A DNA stretch of 64,000 bases from Paracoccaceae bacterium (GCA_902554705.1 CACDPP010000004.1:1-64000); one strand, 5' to 3'. Counted from the stretch's first letter, positions 17,779 through 26,250 are shown. The notes: generated from the letters alone by a model not told the origin. A program made the numbers and translations.

Positions 17779-18797
17779 ATGCAGCTCTCATTGGTTTAGG
17801 TTATTGGGGTAAGAACCTTGCGCGCAATCTTGCTGCAGACAAGGATATCAATCTTCACACTATTTGCGACATGAACATTGAACTCACGAAGAAAAATGCT
17901 GAAAAATATGCCACAGTGGCACGGGTTACAGATGACTATGATGCTGTAATTCGTGATCCGTCAATTGATGCAATCGTAATAGCAACACCAATTGCAACGC
18001 ATTTTGATCTTGCAAAAAAAGCACTGGAAGCAAAAAAGCATGTTTTTGTTGAGAAGCCCTTGGCTTCTAGTGCTTTGGAATGCGATGCGCTTATAGAAAT
18101 TTCGGACAGAAACAAACTTGTCCTCATGGTTGGCCACGTATTTGAATTCAATAGCGCCGTCATAAAGGTAAAAGAACTGATTGATTCTGGTGAAATTGGG
18201 GAAGTTCTTTACATCAATGGGCAACGCTTAAACTTGGGTCGCGTTCAGACAAATTTGAACGCCCTCTGGAGTTTAGCTCCCCACGATATTTCAATAACAA
18301 ACCTTTGGCTTCAAGCTGAACCAAATGCGGTTTCTGCGCGAGGGTTTTCTTATCTTACCAATGGGGTTGAGGATGTTGTTTTTGTTACCTTGGAGTATCC
18401 TGGAAATATTTCAGTAAGCCTTACATTAAGTTGGCTAGACCCAAGAAAGTCTCGCCTTATGACCGTCGTCGGAACTGACAAAATGGTTGTTTATGATGAC
18501 GTGAGCTTAGACGGCAAGATTAGCATTCACGACAAGGGTATTGAAAACTTATCAAAATTTCTAAAGGAGCCTGAATCATTTTCTGAATTTCACCATAAAA
18601 TTCGAAATGGAGATGTTCTTTTTCCTAACTTTAATTTTATTGAACCACTTGCTGTGGAATGCGCACATTTTGCTGAATGCATTCTAAACAATAGAACGCC
18701 TCGAACAGATGGTCGGAATGGCCGGAATGTCGTAAAGGTGCTCGAGGCGGCACAGAAATCTTTGAAAAACCAAGGAGAGCGAATTACGCTGGCTTAA
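17772..18797 (+). CDS. Gfo/Idh/MocA family sugar-nucleotide dehydrogenase (WbpB-like)
   Basis: NAD-dependent oxidoreductase of 341 residues. The N-terminal fold IGLGYWGKNLARNL (residues 7-20) binds the dinucleotide, and EKPLASSALECD (about 95-106) holds the conserved EKP Lys. C-terminal residues form the Gfo/Idh dimer domain. In the WbpB-WbpE-WbpD pathway such an enzyme oxidises C3 of UDP-GlcNAc uronate before amination. It overlaps the aminotransferase gene by 7 bp. A UDP-GlcNAc 6-dehydrogenase (WbpA type) is not in this window. Confidence 0.86.
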   Translation: MLNAALIGLGYWGKNLARNLAADKDINLHTICDMNIELTKKNAEKYATVARVTDDYDAVIRDPSIDAIVIATPIATHFDLAKKALEAKKHVFVEKPLASSALECDALIEISDRNKLVLMVGHVFEFNSAVIKVKELIDSGEIGEVLYINGQRLNLGRVQTNLNALWSLAPHDISITNLWLQAEPNAVSARGFSYLTNGVEDVVFVTLEYPGNISVSLTLSWLDPRKSRLMTVVGTDKMVVYDDVSLDGKISIHDKGIENLSKFLKEPESFSEFHHKIRNGDVLFPNFNFIEPLAVECAHFAECILNNRTPRTDGRNGRNVVKVLEAAQKSLKNQGERITLA

Positions 18798-18844
18798 AGC
18801 GCCGTTATTTCAATACGGTAACTCAATCAGAGGAGACTGAGATT

Positions 18845-19801
18845 ATGGACTTAAAAGGATCGCGAGTGTTGGTCACTGGCGGCGCTGGGTTGGTTGGTTC
18901 TCACATCGTAGACCGCTTGGTGAAAGCCGGTGCGGATGTTGTGGTTTATGACAGCTTGATAAGGGGCCGTGAAAAGCATATTGAGCGCGCCTCAAGCGAA
19001 GGCCGTGTTGAAATGGTTAAAGCTGACCTGCGCGATACGGATGCCCTAGCAAAAGCCGTGGATGGGACGGACTACGTATTCCATCAGGCTTCAGCTTGGT
19101 TGCGGCAATGTCAGGAAAACCCAAGACTATCCTTAGATGTAACAATCACGGGCACCTTCAATCTCTTGGAGGCGTGTGTTAAATACAATGTTAAGAAGGT
19201 GATCGCAGCATCTTCATCATCCGTCTATGGTGAAGGCATTTATTTGCCGACAGATGAGATGCACCCCCTAAATAATGATTTGTTTTATGGTGCTGCAAAG
19301 GTTGCCAACGAGCAACATTATAGAGCATTCTATAAGAAATATGGCCTGGACTATGTTGCTTTTCGATACCTAAATGTGTTCGGGCCACGCCAACCATATC
19401 AGGCTGCATACATGGACGTGGTCATGCACTTCCTCAATAAAATTGATGCCGACGAATCGCCTATTGTTCGCGGTGACGGCAATGCAACAGTGGACTTAGT
19501 GTATGTTGATGATGTAGCCCATGCGAATTTACTTGCCGTTGAAAAGCCAGTTACGAATGAAGTTTTCAACATTTGCTCAGGCGTAGAAACAACAATCAAA
19601 GAGCTTGCAGAAATTCTAATCCGTTTACGTGGCAAAGAAGGCAAGCTGACACCTGCTTTTGAAGCCATGGATGCCGGCTTAGTGTCGAGACGCCAGGGAT
19701 CCCCGGATAAAGCCAAAGAACTTCTTGGCTTTGAAGCGACAACAAGCGTTGAAGAAGGTATGATGAATGTCATCAAATGGCGCGCAGAATCAGATAGTTA
19801 G
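18845..19801 (+). CDS. NAD-dependent sugar-nucleotide epimerase/dehydratase
   Basis: Extended short-chain dehydrogenase of 318 residues, UDP-glucose 4-epimerase-like. It shows NAD motif GGAGLVGSHIVDRL (about 12-25), the Ser/Thr region SSSSVYGEG (about 119-127) and the catalytic pair in YGAAKVANEQHY (Tyr about 147, Lys about 151). The start ATG at 18845 has GAGGAGA upstream. G+C is visibly higher than in flanking genes (sampled lines 52-57%), suggesting a different origin. It probably supplies a modified sugar nucleotide for the surface polysaccharide; the exact conversion is unknown. Confidence 0.85.
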   Translation: MDLKGSRVLVTGGAGLVGSHIVDRLVKAGADVVVYDSLIRGREKHIERASSEGRVEMVKADLRDTDALAKAVDGTDYVFHQASAWLRQCQENPRLSLDVTITGTFNLLEACVKYNVKKVIAASSSSVYGEGIYLPTDEMHPLNNDLFYGAAKVANEQHYRAFYKKYGLDYVAFRYLNVFGPRQPYQAAYMDVVMHFLNKIDADESPIVRGDGNATVDLVYVDDVAHANLLAVEKPVTNEVFNICSGVETTIKELAEILIRLRGKEGKLTPAFEAMDAGLVSRRQGSPDKAKELLGFEATTSVEEGMMNVIKWRAESDS

Positions 19802-19846
19802 CTTTTATCTGTATCGCATTTCAAACCTAAAATTGTGATTTAAAAA

Positions 19847-21661
19847 ATGTGTGGAATTTCTGGACTATATACACAAATTCGAGGTTCCATCGACCCCGAA
19901 CTTGTTGTTTCTATGAACAAACTGATAGAGCACCGGGGGCCTGATGATGAGGGTTTGTGGCATGATGAAAATGTTGCCTTGGGACATCGTCGTCTCAGCA
20001 TCATTGACCTGTCTGTCAACGGTCACAATCCAATGCCTAGTCAGAATAGACGCTACTGGATCGTTTTTAATGGTGAAGTTTTTAACTTCAATGAGCTTAA
20101 AAATGGGCTGATTGAGGACGGATATTCCTTCCGAAACAAAACCGACACTGAGGTCGTCGTAAATCTTTACGATAGATACGGAATTGATTTCTTACCCATG
20201 CTTGACGGTATGTTCAGCTTGGCTATTTGGGATACAGTACAAAAAAAACTGCTAATCGCCCGCGACCGCTGTGGCGTCAAACCTGTTTACACAGCCAAAA
20301 TAGGTGATTACTTCGCATTCAGCTCCGAAATCAAAGCTTTTATGGCTATTCCAGGGTTTAAAGCGTCACCCGATCCAGTTGGTCTATCGCAATACATGTC
20401 TTTCCAAAACATGCTTGGCAAACAAACTCTATTCTCAGGTGTGGAGCTCCTTGAAGCGGGTCACTTTATGGTAATCAATGCGAGAGGTGTCCAAAAGTCA
20501 CGGTATTGGGATCTTGAAGTTGACCCTGACTATTCTTCGAACAAGGCAGATCGTACAAAAGAATTGTTAAATGTTTTTAAAGAGTCCGTATATAGTCAAC
20601 TAATGAGTGATCGTCCAGTCGGTAGTTACCTCAGTGGAGGAATGGATACGGGCTCTATTACAAGTGTCGCCTCGAGGCACATCAATCGGCTGCATACCTT
20701 CACATGTGGTTTTGAACTGCCGCACAACGCTTCTGATTTGGAAAAATATTTTGACGAACGTAAAGTTTCACATCAATTGGCTCAAGAACTTGGAACAGAA
20801 CACCATGTGTTAACTTTAGACTCGCTCGCCATGGCACCAGTATTACCCAAGGTGACCTGGCATCTCGATGAGCCACGAGTAGGTATCAGCTATCAGGTGT
20901 ATCATACAGCTAAGATGGTTGCCGAGTATGTGCCTGTTGTGATGTCGGGGGTTGGCGGGGACGAGTTATTTGCAGGGTATCCTTGGCGATATGAAACGGC
21001 AAAAAACCTCATTGGTCCCACATTTGATGATGCCTATTATCAAGATTATTGTCGCCTGTTAAAAGATGATCGTAAACCTGATTTGTTTTTGGCTGAGTTT
21101 ATGAAAACATTAAATGGCTATACTCCCCGTGAAGACTTCCAGAATGTTCTCAATGATTCTCAACTAACCACTTCTGCCGAAAAAGCTCTATATACTGATT
21201 TTAAAGTGTTTATGAATGGCCTGCTTCTTGTGGATGATAAACTGTCCATGGCCCATTCCGTTGAAGCTAGAGTTCCATTTTTGAGTAACGCGATGGTGGA
21301 AATTGCAAGAAAAATTCCAACAGAATGGAAATTACGCGACGGGAAAGGCAAAGTCGTTCTTCGGGATGCCATGAATAGTCTTTTGCCTCACGAAGTCATT
21401 CATCGCCGCAAACAAGGCTTCACACCACCCGATTCGACTTGGTATAAGAACGAGTCCTTCGCCCGTATTGAGGAACTGATTTTGAGCGATCGTGCCTTGG
21501 ACCGACGGTTGTTCGACAGAGCCACGGTCAGAAATATATTAACGGAACATGTTGCGGCGACGCATAATCATCGTTTCCTAATCTGGTCCCTTATCTCGCT
21601 GGAATGGTGGCATAGGTTGTACGTTGATGGTGAGTGGACTAAATTCAACCATACCCCTTAG
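19847..21661 (+). CDS. asnB: Asparagine synthase (glutamine-hydrolysing)-like amidotransferase
   Basis: A 604-residue, two-domain enzyme. The N-terminal glutaminase begins MCGISGLY with the nucleophile Cys2, and residues about 45-55 hold HRRLSIIDLS. The C-terminal synthetase has an ATP-binding loop SYLSGGMDTGS near residues 255-265, where most AsnB proteins read SGGLDSS, and a second motif MSGVGGDELFAGYP (about 366-379). Sited last in a surface-sugar islet, it may amidate a uronic-acid sugar, as WbpS-type proteins do, rather than make free asparagine. It is followed by a hairpin and the tRNA remnant. Confidence 0.85.
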   Translation: MCGISGLYTQIRGSIDPELVVSMNKLIEHRGPDDEGLWHDENVALGHRRLSIIDLSVNGHNPMPSQNRRYWIVFNGEVFNFNELKNGLIEDGYSFRNKTDTEVVVNLYDRYGIDFLPMLDGMFSLAIWDTVQKKLLIARDRCGVKPVYTAKIGDYFAFSSEIKAFMAIPGFKASPDPVGLSQYMSFQNMLGKQTLFSGVELLEAGHFMVINARGVQKSRYWDLEVDPDYSSNKADRTKELLNVFKESVYSQLMSDRPVGSYLSGGMDTGSITSVASRHINRLHTFTCGFELPHNASDLEKYFDERKVSHQLAQELGTEHHVLTLDSLAMAPVLPKVTWHLDEPRVGISYQVYHTAKMVAEYVPVVMSGVGGDELFAGYPWRYETAKNLIGPTFDDAYYQDYCRLLKDDRKPDLFLAEFMKTLNGYTPREDFQNVLNDSQLTTSAEKALYTDFKVFMNGLLLVDDKLSMAHSVEARVPFLSNAMVEIARKIPTEWKLRDGKGKVVLRDAMNSLLPHEVIHRRKQGFTPPDSTWYKNESFARIEELILSDRALDRRLFDRATVRNILTEHVAATHNHRFLIWSLISLEWWHRLYVDGEWTKFNHTP

Positions 21662-21663
21662 AC

Positions 21664-21683
21664 CTTTTCTGAGAGCAGAAAAG
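21664..21683 (+). terminator. Hairpin after the asnB-like gene
   Basis: CTTTTCTG-AGAG-CAGAAAAG is a perfect 8-bp stem three bases after the stop codon. There is no T-run after it, so termination strength is uncertain. Confidence 0.45.
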
Positions 21684-21701
21684 AAAAGTTGAAGCAGTTT
21701 T

Positions 21702-21746
21702 ATCATAATCCGCGTGTCGGGGTTTCAAGCCCCTCCTCCGCTACCA
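21702..21746 (+). repeat. Partial tRNA-Met 3' half, att-like direct repeat
   Basis: A 45-bp copy of tRNA positions 15840-15884, from the anticodon loop through CCA, with two substitutions. One is G to T at the last T-stem base (breaking the invariant 53-61 pair); the other is T to C at the end of the T loop. The 5' half of the tRNA is absent, so this is a remnant and not a gene. It marks the distal edge of the islet. Confidence 0.85.
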
Positions 21747-21874
21747 AAAAACTTTAGACTTTTCCCTTGGTTTAAACTGTTCATCTAATGATGTTACTTG
21801 TGTTCCGCCTCATGTCGTGGCTAGTGTAAATTATCTAAAAAGTTTTCTTATAAAACCAACTTGTGAGGATCATA

Positions 21875-23332
21875 ATGTTTCTTTGGGACCAAACTGCCGA
21901 TAAGTTACGTGAAGAGTGCGGTGTTTTTGGTATTTCCAGTCATGAAGAAGCAGCAGCCGTAACTGCGCTGGGGTTGCACGCTTTGCAGCATCGCGGCCAG
22001 GAAGCAGCGGGTATTGTCAGCTATGATGGAAAACGTTTTCATTCGGAGAGGCGTATAGGGCTTGTAAGTGACCATTTCACAAAAAAGCCAATAATAGAAA
22101 GAATGCAGGGCCAAATGGCTATGGGCCACGTAAGGTATTCGACAACAGGTGAGCCAGCTTTGAGAAACGTCCAGCCACTATTTGCAGATCTTTCTGTAGG
22201 CGGATTTGCAATTGCCCATAATGGAAATTTAACAAACGCATTGAAGTTAAGAAATGAATTGGTACAGAGCGGGGCAATTTTTCAATCCACTTCCGACACA
22301 GAAGTACTTCTTCAATTGATAGCTCGTTCAAAAAGTAACGGTGTAATCAATCGGTTTGTTGATGCGCTAAAAGAAATTGATGGTGCTTATGCATTGGTTG
22401 CATTAACCGATGATAAATTAATAGGTGCCAGAGATCCTCTAGGTATAAGACCATTAATTTTAGGTAAACTTGAAAATCGGTTCATTTTATCTTCTGAAAC
22501 GTGTGCATTAGATATCATTGGCGCAAAATTTGTTAGAGAAATCGAAAATGGAGAGGTGGTTGTGATTTCTGGTGAAAAAATAGAAAGTATCAGGCCTTTC
22601 CCAGAAATAAAAAAACGGCCTTGCATATTTGAGTACATTTACTTCGCACGACCAGATAGTGTTTTCGGAGGAAAGAGTATTTATGAATGCCGCAAGAACT
22701 TTGGTCATGAGCTTGCCGCTGAAGCTCCCTGTTCTGCTGATGTAGTTATTCCAGTACCCGACAGCGGAGTTCCAGCCGCTTTAGGTTATGCTGAGGCAGC
22801 GGGTTTATCTTTTGAGCTAGGAATAATCAGAAATCATTACGTTGGTCGAACATTTATTGAGCCACAGCAATCCACCCGTGATTTTGGCGTCAAGCTAAAG
22901 CATAATATCAACCGAAATGCTGTAAAAGGTAAAAAAGTTGTGCTCATTGACGACTCGATTGTTCGTGGCACGACATCAGTAAAAATAGTAGAATTGATGC
23001 GGCAAGCGGGCGCTCAGGAGGTTCATATGAAAATAGCATCTCCCCCAATAAAATATCCAGACTTTTATGGTATCGATACGCCAGAAAAAGCACAACTGTT
23101 AGCATCACTAAAGTCAGAGGAAGAAATGGCTTCATACATTGGGGCAGATAGTTTGTCGTTCCTTTCGGTTGATGGTCTTTATAGAGCGATGGGGTATAAA
23201 AACGGCAGAGATGATACCAATCCAGCATTTACTGATCATTGTTTTACAGGCGATTATCCCACGCCACTGGAAGATAATAATATTGCTTGGTTATTTGAAA
23301 CATCTCAGCTTTCCGTCCGCAACGAAAACTAA
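21875..23332 (+). CDS. purF: Amidophosphoribosyltransferase
   Basis: First committed enzyme of purine synthesis: PRPP plus glutamine gives phosphoribosylamine. 485 residues. The N-terminal nucleophile hydrolase domain starts at Cys in REECGVFGIS after a short propeptide that must be removed. HRGQEAAGIV lies near residue 45-55, and the PRPP loop is VVLIDDSIVRGTTS (about 354-367). ATG 21875 is preferred to GTG 21863 because the GTGAGGAT ribosome site lies between them. It stands alone just outside the tRNA islet. Confidence 0.95.
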   Translation: MFLWDQTADKLREECGVFGISSHEEAAAVTALGLHALQHRGQEAAGIVSYDGKRFHSERRIGLVSDHFTKKPIIERMQGQMAMGHVRYSTTGEPALRNVQPLFADLSVGGFAIAHNGNLTNALKLRNELVQSGAIFQSTSDTEVLLQLIARSKSNGVINRFVDALKEIDGAYALVALTDDKLIGARDPLGIRPLILGKLENRFILSSETCALDIIGAKFVREIENGEVVVISGEKIESIRPFPEIKKRPCIFEYIYFARPDSVFGGKSIYECRKNFGHELAAEAPCSADVVIPVPDSGVPAALGYAEAAGLSFELGIIRNHYVGRTFIEPQQSTRDFGVKLKHNINRNAVKGKKVVLIDDSIVRGTTSVKIVELMRQAGAQEVHMKIASPPIKYPDFYGIDTPEKAQLLASLKSEEEMASYIGADSLSFLSVDGLYRAMGYKNGRDDTNPAFTDHCFTGDYPTPLEDNNIAWLFETSQLSVRNEN

Positions 23333-23347
23333 AATTTTAAATTTTTG

Positions 23348-23644
23348 TTAGAGTTTTGACATTTGAGCAATCACCGGACCCATAATTTCTTCGACCATCT
23401 TTATTGAATATTCATTTGAACTTTTTTTACGAAATTCTTCCAGCTCTGCTCTATGCTTCTTTGCCGCATCCTCTGAAGAGTAAATGGTAATGGATTGGTG
23501 ATGGTTGTCATCCATCTTCCACCAAAAAACATCTTCTGCTGGAGAAAGTGGTTTTACATTTTTACGCATCCCATCTTGCATCTCTTCTGCAGGTCTCAAA
23601 CCCTTTTCATGATACCATTTGGTATACACTATATATTTTGCCAT
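23348..23644 (-). CDS. Conserved hypothetical protein, about 98 residues
   Basis: A small cytosolic protein without signal peptide or membrane segment. The mix of short strands (KYIVYTKWYH, HQSITIYSS) and amphipathic helices (AAKKHRAELEEFRKKS) could suit a dimeric alpha-beta barrel (antibiotic-monooxygenase-like fold), but no motif proves it. The ATG at 23644 (MAKYIVYTKW) is chosen because AGG lies about 9 nt upstream; a start at 23662 would add six residues. It converges on purF. Function is not known. Confidence 0.6.
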   Translation of the reverse strand: MAKYIVYTKWYHEKGLRPAEEMQDGMRKNVKPLSPAEDVFWWKMDDNHHQSITIYSSEDAAKKHRAELEEFRKKSSNEYSIKMVEEIMGPVIAQMSKL

Positions 23645-23740
23645 TGCATTCATACCTATCATTTCTAAATATGGAGTCCCATTTCCAATTCATATTTATT
23701 ATTCTACTGTAAATGATTATTTAAAAATAAGGTCAACGCA

Positions 23741-24148
23741 ATGCAAATAATTAAATCCAATTCGCGACCCACAAGAAAAGCATCATCTGAGTACTTTACA
23801 GGCACTGTGTGGCAAGACCCCATTATCGAGGCAGCTAAGCCTGCCAGAGTACGGGCTTTAAAAGTTGCTTTTGAACCAGGAGCACGAACAGCATGGCACA
23901 CACACCCTCTTGGCCAGACACTATATATAATAAGTGGTACAGGCCTAATAGGCTTAAGAAACGAGGCTCCACAGCTAATTAAGGCTGGCGATACCGTATG
24001 GATACCACCTGGCGAAGAGCACTGGCACGGTGCCTCTGCTGCTAATTCAATGACGCATATAGCTATTCAAGAAGCATTAAATGGAAGCGTTGCTACCTGG
24101 TTAGAAAAAGTATCTGATGGACAGTATGTATTCACAGAAGATGTTTAA
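23741..24148 (+). CDS. Cupin protein resembling manganese-dependent (R)-mandelonitrile lyases
   Basis: A single-domain cupin of 135 residues. The run FEPGARTAWHTHPLGQTLYI (about 47-66) and the second motif PGEEHWHGAS (about 90-99) supply the His metal ligands. These motifs, the SSEYFTGTVWQDP opening and the AIQEALNG segment closely follow the small cupin hydroxynitrile lyases such as the Granulicella enzyme. Many relatives have no known natural substrate, so lyase activity is possible but the physiological role is open. The gene is monocistronic and converges on a lipoprotein gene. Confidence 0.82.
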   Translation: MQIIKSNSRPTRKASSEYFTGTVWQDPIIEAAKPARVRALKVAFEPGARTAWHTHPLGQTLYIISGTGLIGLRNEAPQLIKAGDTVWIPPGEEHWHGASAANSMTHIAIQEALNGSVATWLEKVSDGQYVFTEDV

Positions 24149-24149
24149 C

Positions 24150-24545
24150 TCAATTAGAAAGGCTTTTGCTAAGCGCATCAGAACTTTCACAAGTCCGACT
24201 CAAGCCAAAAAGTGTATTTTCTTTAATCTTGCAATTTTGAAATGATTTTTGATCACTCTTTCTGGTCACGGCATCAGTTGAACTATCTATTTTGTCCGCA
24301 GCGAGAACGTTGCTAAATAAAGAGCCAGATGTTTTGCAAGTTCGACTAAACCCAAAGAGGCTACCCTTTTTAGGCACACAATCCACACTTGAATTTAGCA
24401 CAGCATCTACCACTTCAGTTTTCTCAACTAAATCTGTAGAATAGGTAGTTTCCCACCTGTTTGATATTGAATCTTTGTTTAAAGATTCACATCCAGAGGT
24501 AATAAATAAAAAAGCTAGAAGACTTAAGATTTTGTGTGTTGTCAT
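24150..24545 (-). CDS. Lipoprotein with duplicated LFGxSRTC motif
   Basis: A 131-residue predicted lipoprotein. The signal MTTHKILSLLAFLFITSGC ends in lipobox ITSGC, so Cys19 would be lipidated. The mature part carries two copies of a short motif, CVPKKGSLFGFSRTCKTS and CKIKENTLFGLSRTCESS, about 40 residues apart, each with a pair of cysteines that could form a disulphide. ATG 24545 is chosen over an in-frame GTG 15 nt upstream, which would spoil the signal peptide. Function unknown. Confidence 0.65.
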   Translation of the reverse strand: MTTHKILSLLAFLFITSGCESLNKDSISNRWETTYSTDLVEKTEVVDAVLNSSVDCVPKKGSLFGFSRTCKTSGSLFSNVLAADKIDSSTDAVTRKSDQKSFQNCKIKENTLFGLSRTCESSDALSKSLSN

Positions 24546-24570
24546 TAATCGTAATCTCACTTTTTAAATT

Positions 24571-25044
24571 CTATGGTGAATATGGCAAAGAAGAATGATG
24601 CAATATTATCCTTATAATGCCGTCATCATCAAGTTTATAACCCCAACTTTTATCCACCTTGGTTATTTTACCATTAATGTCAAAAAAAGTAACCCAGCCC
24701 ATCCACATTGCAATATCACTATCAATAAAAATCGCTGAAGTATCTGACTTCACTTCTCGCCAAGGTTTAATCCCAAAGCCACTATCATTTGGGTAAACGG
24801 AATTGTGCCCTACAAAATAAGAAAGAGCACCTTCCTTAGTTGGACGAAAAGTTTGACTTCCACCACTCAATGTTGGCTTGAAAAGAACTTTGCCTGAATT
24901 AAACCCGTAAAGATTATTGATCATATCACTTGCTACCGAGGTTGCCATTTCAATACCTTCAGTTTCAAAGGTTTTAGAAATTTCAAGAAGACCATTACCC
25001 CAAGCTGTCCTTGCATCAAAAAGATCTTTTTCTGAAATTGGCAT
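24571..25044 (-). CDS. Hypothetical protein, possible NTF2/SnoaL-like fold
   Basis: 157 residues, no signal peptide. The N-terminal helix region (DLFDARTAWGNGLLEISKTF) is followed by alternating strands with Trp-rich turns (DIAMWMGWVTFFDINGKITK) and a closing strand IIRIILHHSSLPY. This layout and the terminal HHSSxPY recall SnoaL/NTF2-like proteins, which act as small-molecule binding or isomerase modules. No catalytic motif can be assigned. It may be co-transcribed with the lipoprotein gene 25 bp downstream. Confidence 0.6.
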   Translation of the reverse strand: MPISEKDLFDARTAWGNGLLEISKTFETEGIEMATSVASDMINNLYGFNSGKVLFKPTLSGGSQTFRPTKEGALSYFVGHNSVYPNDSGFGIKPWREVKSDTSAIFIDSDIAMWMGWVTFFDINGKITKVDKSWGYKLDDDGIIRIILHHSSLPYSP

Positions 25045-25164
25045 AGCTATATCACAATCTTGCTAATTATTAGTTTATTAGTCGATCAATTATCCTGCTA
25101 AAACTAAACATTCAATATGCAGAATGACTGTACAATCATAAGTTCGGTATATTAAAAATCAATC

Positions 25165-26250
25165 ATGAGTAAATCAGTTATAGTAATAGGAGCAGGCGTA
25201 GTTGGGTTAGCTTGCGGTAAAAAGCTGTCTAACAAAGGCTACGAAGTTTTTATAGCAGAACAAGAGCAATATATTGCTACTGGAACAAGTGCCAGAAATT
25301 CCGGAGTCATTCATGCTGGTATTTACTATCCCACTGATAGTCTAAAAGCCAAGCTTTGCGTTCGCGGCAAAAATTTACTGTACGAATATTGTGAAAAATT
25401 TAATGTTCCTCATTCAAATACCAAGAAAATGATAGTTGCAACAACAAGCGAAGAGACTCAAATTTTATTGAAGTTAAGAGATACGGCGGCAAAAAATGGG
25501 GTGAAATTGGGTTTGATAAGTGGTCATGATGCAGTTGAAAGAGAGCCAAATTTGTTTGCTATCTCTGCCCTCGTTTCACCAACGACAGGAATTGTCGATA
25601 GCGCGGGGTTAGCAGCGTCTTTTCAGCATCAAGCCGAACTTAATGGCGCCAGCTTGGCTTTAGAAACAAAAATCACAAAAATAACTCAAAATTCAAAGAT
25701 ATTGGTCAGCGGAACAAGTGGGGGAGAGGAATTTGAGGCTGAGTTTGACTTTCTTATAAACGCTGCCGGACATGGAGCACATAAGCTCACAAAATCGTAC
25801 TGGCCTGAGGCACCACCTTTACCCAAAAATTTTGCGAAAGGAAATTATTTTTCAATTGCTGGTAAAGCACCATTTCAAACACTTATCTATCCAGTACCTG
25901 GCACAGAAAGTCTCGGTATACATTATACGATTGATACAGACAGGAGAGGGCAGCTTGGCCCTAATGTTCAGTGGGTTAATCAACCAACTTATGAAGTAGA
26001 TAAAAACCTTGAAGCCGAATTTCGAAATGCCGCAAGGACATATTGGCCTGGCGTAGAAGATCGTGAGCTCATACCAGGATATTCAGGTATTCGTCCTAGA
26101 GTAGAAGCAAAGGATTTTGTGATACACGCAAAGGATAACATTATAACCCTTCTAGGTATTGAGTCACCTGGACTAACATCTTCTCTTGCTATTGCTGAGT
26201 TGGTAGCTAAAAACTTTGACTCCAACAAAATAAATTTTTCAGTTAACTGA
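25165..26250 (+). CDS. lhgO: FAD-dependent oxidoreductase, L-2-hydroxyglutarate oxidase-like
   Basis: D-amino-acid-oxidase-superfamily flavoprotein of 361 residues. The FAD motif VIGAGVVGLACGKKL (residues 6-20) and the family signature GTSARNSGVIHAGIYYP (about 40-56) match L-2-hydroxyglutarate dehydrogenases/oxidases. The C-terminal GYSGIRPRV is also typical. Such enzymes return L-2-hydroxyglutarate, a by-product of malate dehydrogenase and other enzymes, to 2-oxoglutarate. It lies 44 bp upstream of cobT but has no functional tie to B12. A related glycine/hydroxyacid oxidase function cannot be excluded. Confidence 0.8.
   Translation: MSKSVIVIGAGVVGLACGKKLSNKGYEVFIAEQEQYIATGTSARNSGVIHAGIYYPTDSLKAKLCVRGKNLLYEYCEKFNVPHSNTKKMIVATTSEETQILLKLRDTAAKNGVKLGLISGHDAVEREPNLFAISALVSPTTGIVDSAGLAASFQHQAELNGASLALETKITKITQNSKILVSGTSGGEEFEAEFDFLINAAGHGAHKLTKSYWPEAPPLPKNFAKGNYFSIAGKAPFQTLIYPVPGTESLGIHYTIDTDRRGQLGPNVQWVNQPTYEVDKNLEAEFRNAARTYWPGVEDRELIPGYSGIRPRVEAKDFVIHAKDNIITLLGIESPGLTSSLAIAELVAKNFDSNKINFSVN

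Larger units (their letters stand above)
15840..21746. mobile_element. Putative tRNA-Met-associated genomic islet carrying surface-sugar genes
   Basis: The 45 bp running from the anticodon loop to CCA of the tRNA (15840-15884) recur at 21702-21746 with only two differences, giving direct repeats like attL and attR left by tyrosine-integrase elements. Between them are five plus-strand genes for sugar-nucleotide modification and an asparagine-synthetase-like amidotransferase, classic strain-variable surface-polysaccharide cargo. Base composition inside is uneven: sampled lines in 18961-19080 are about 52-57% G+C against about 43% just outside. No integrase, transposase or phage gene is present, so mobility would be past or supplied in trans. 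Confidence 0.55.

Noticed and set aside
19399-19776. 125-residue minus-strand frame inside the epimerase gene
   Set aside because: Antisense shadow in a GC-richer gene; no ribosome site or family signature.
21702-21746. Second tRNA-Met gene
   Set aside because: Only the 3' half is present, the D arm and 5' acceptor strand are missing, and a conserved T-stem pair is broken; it is an att-like remnant.
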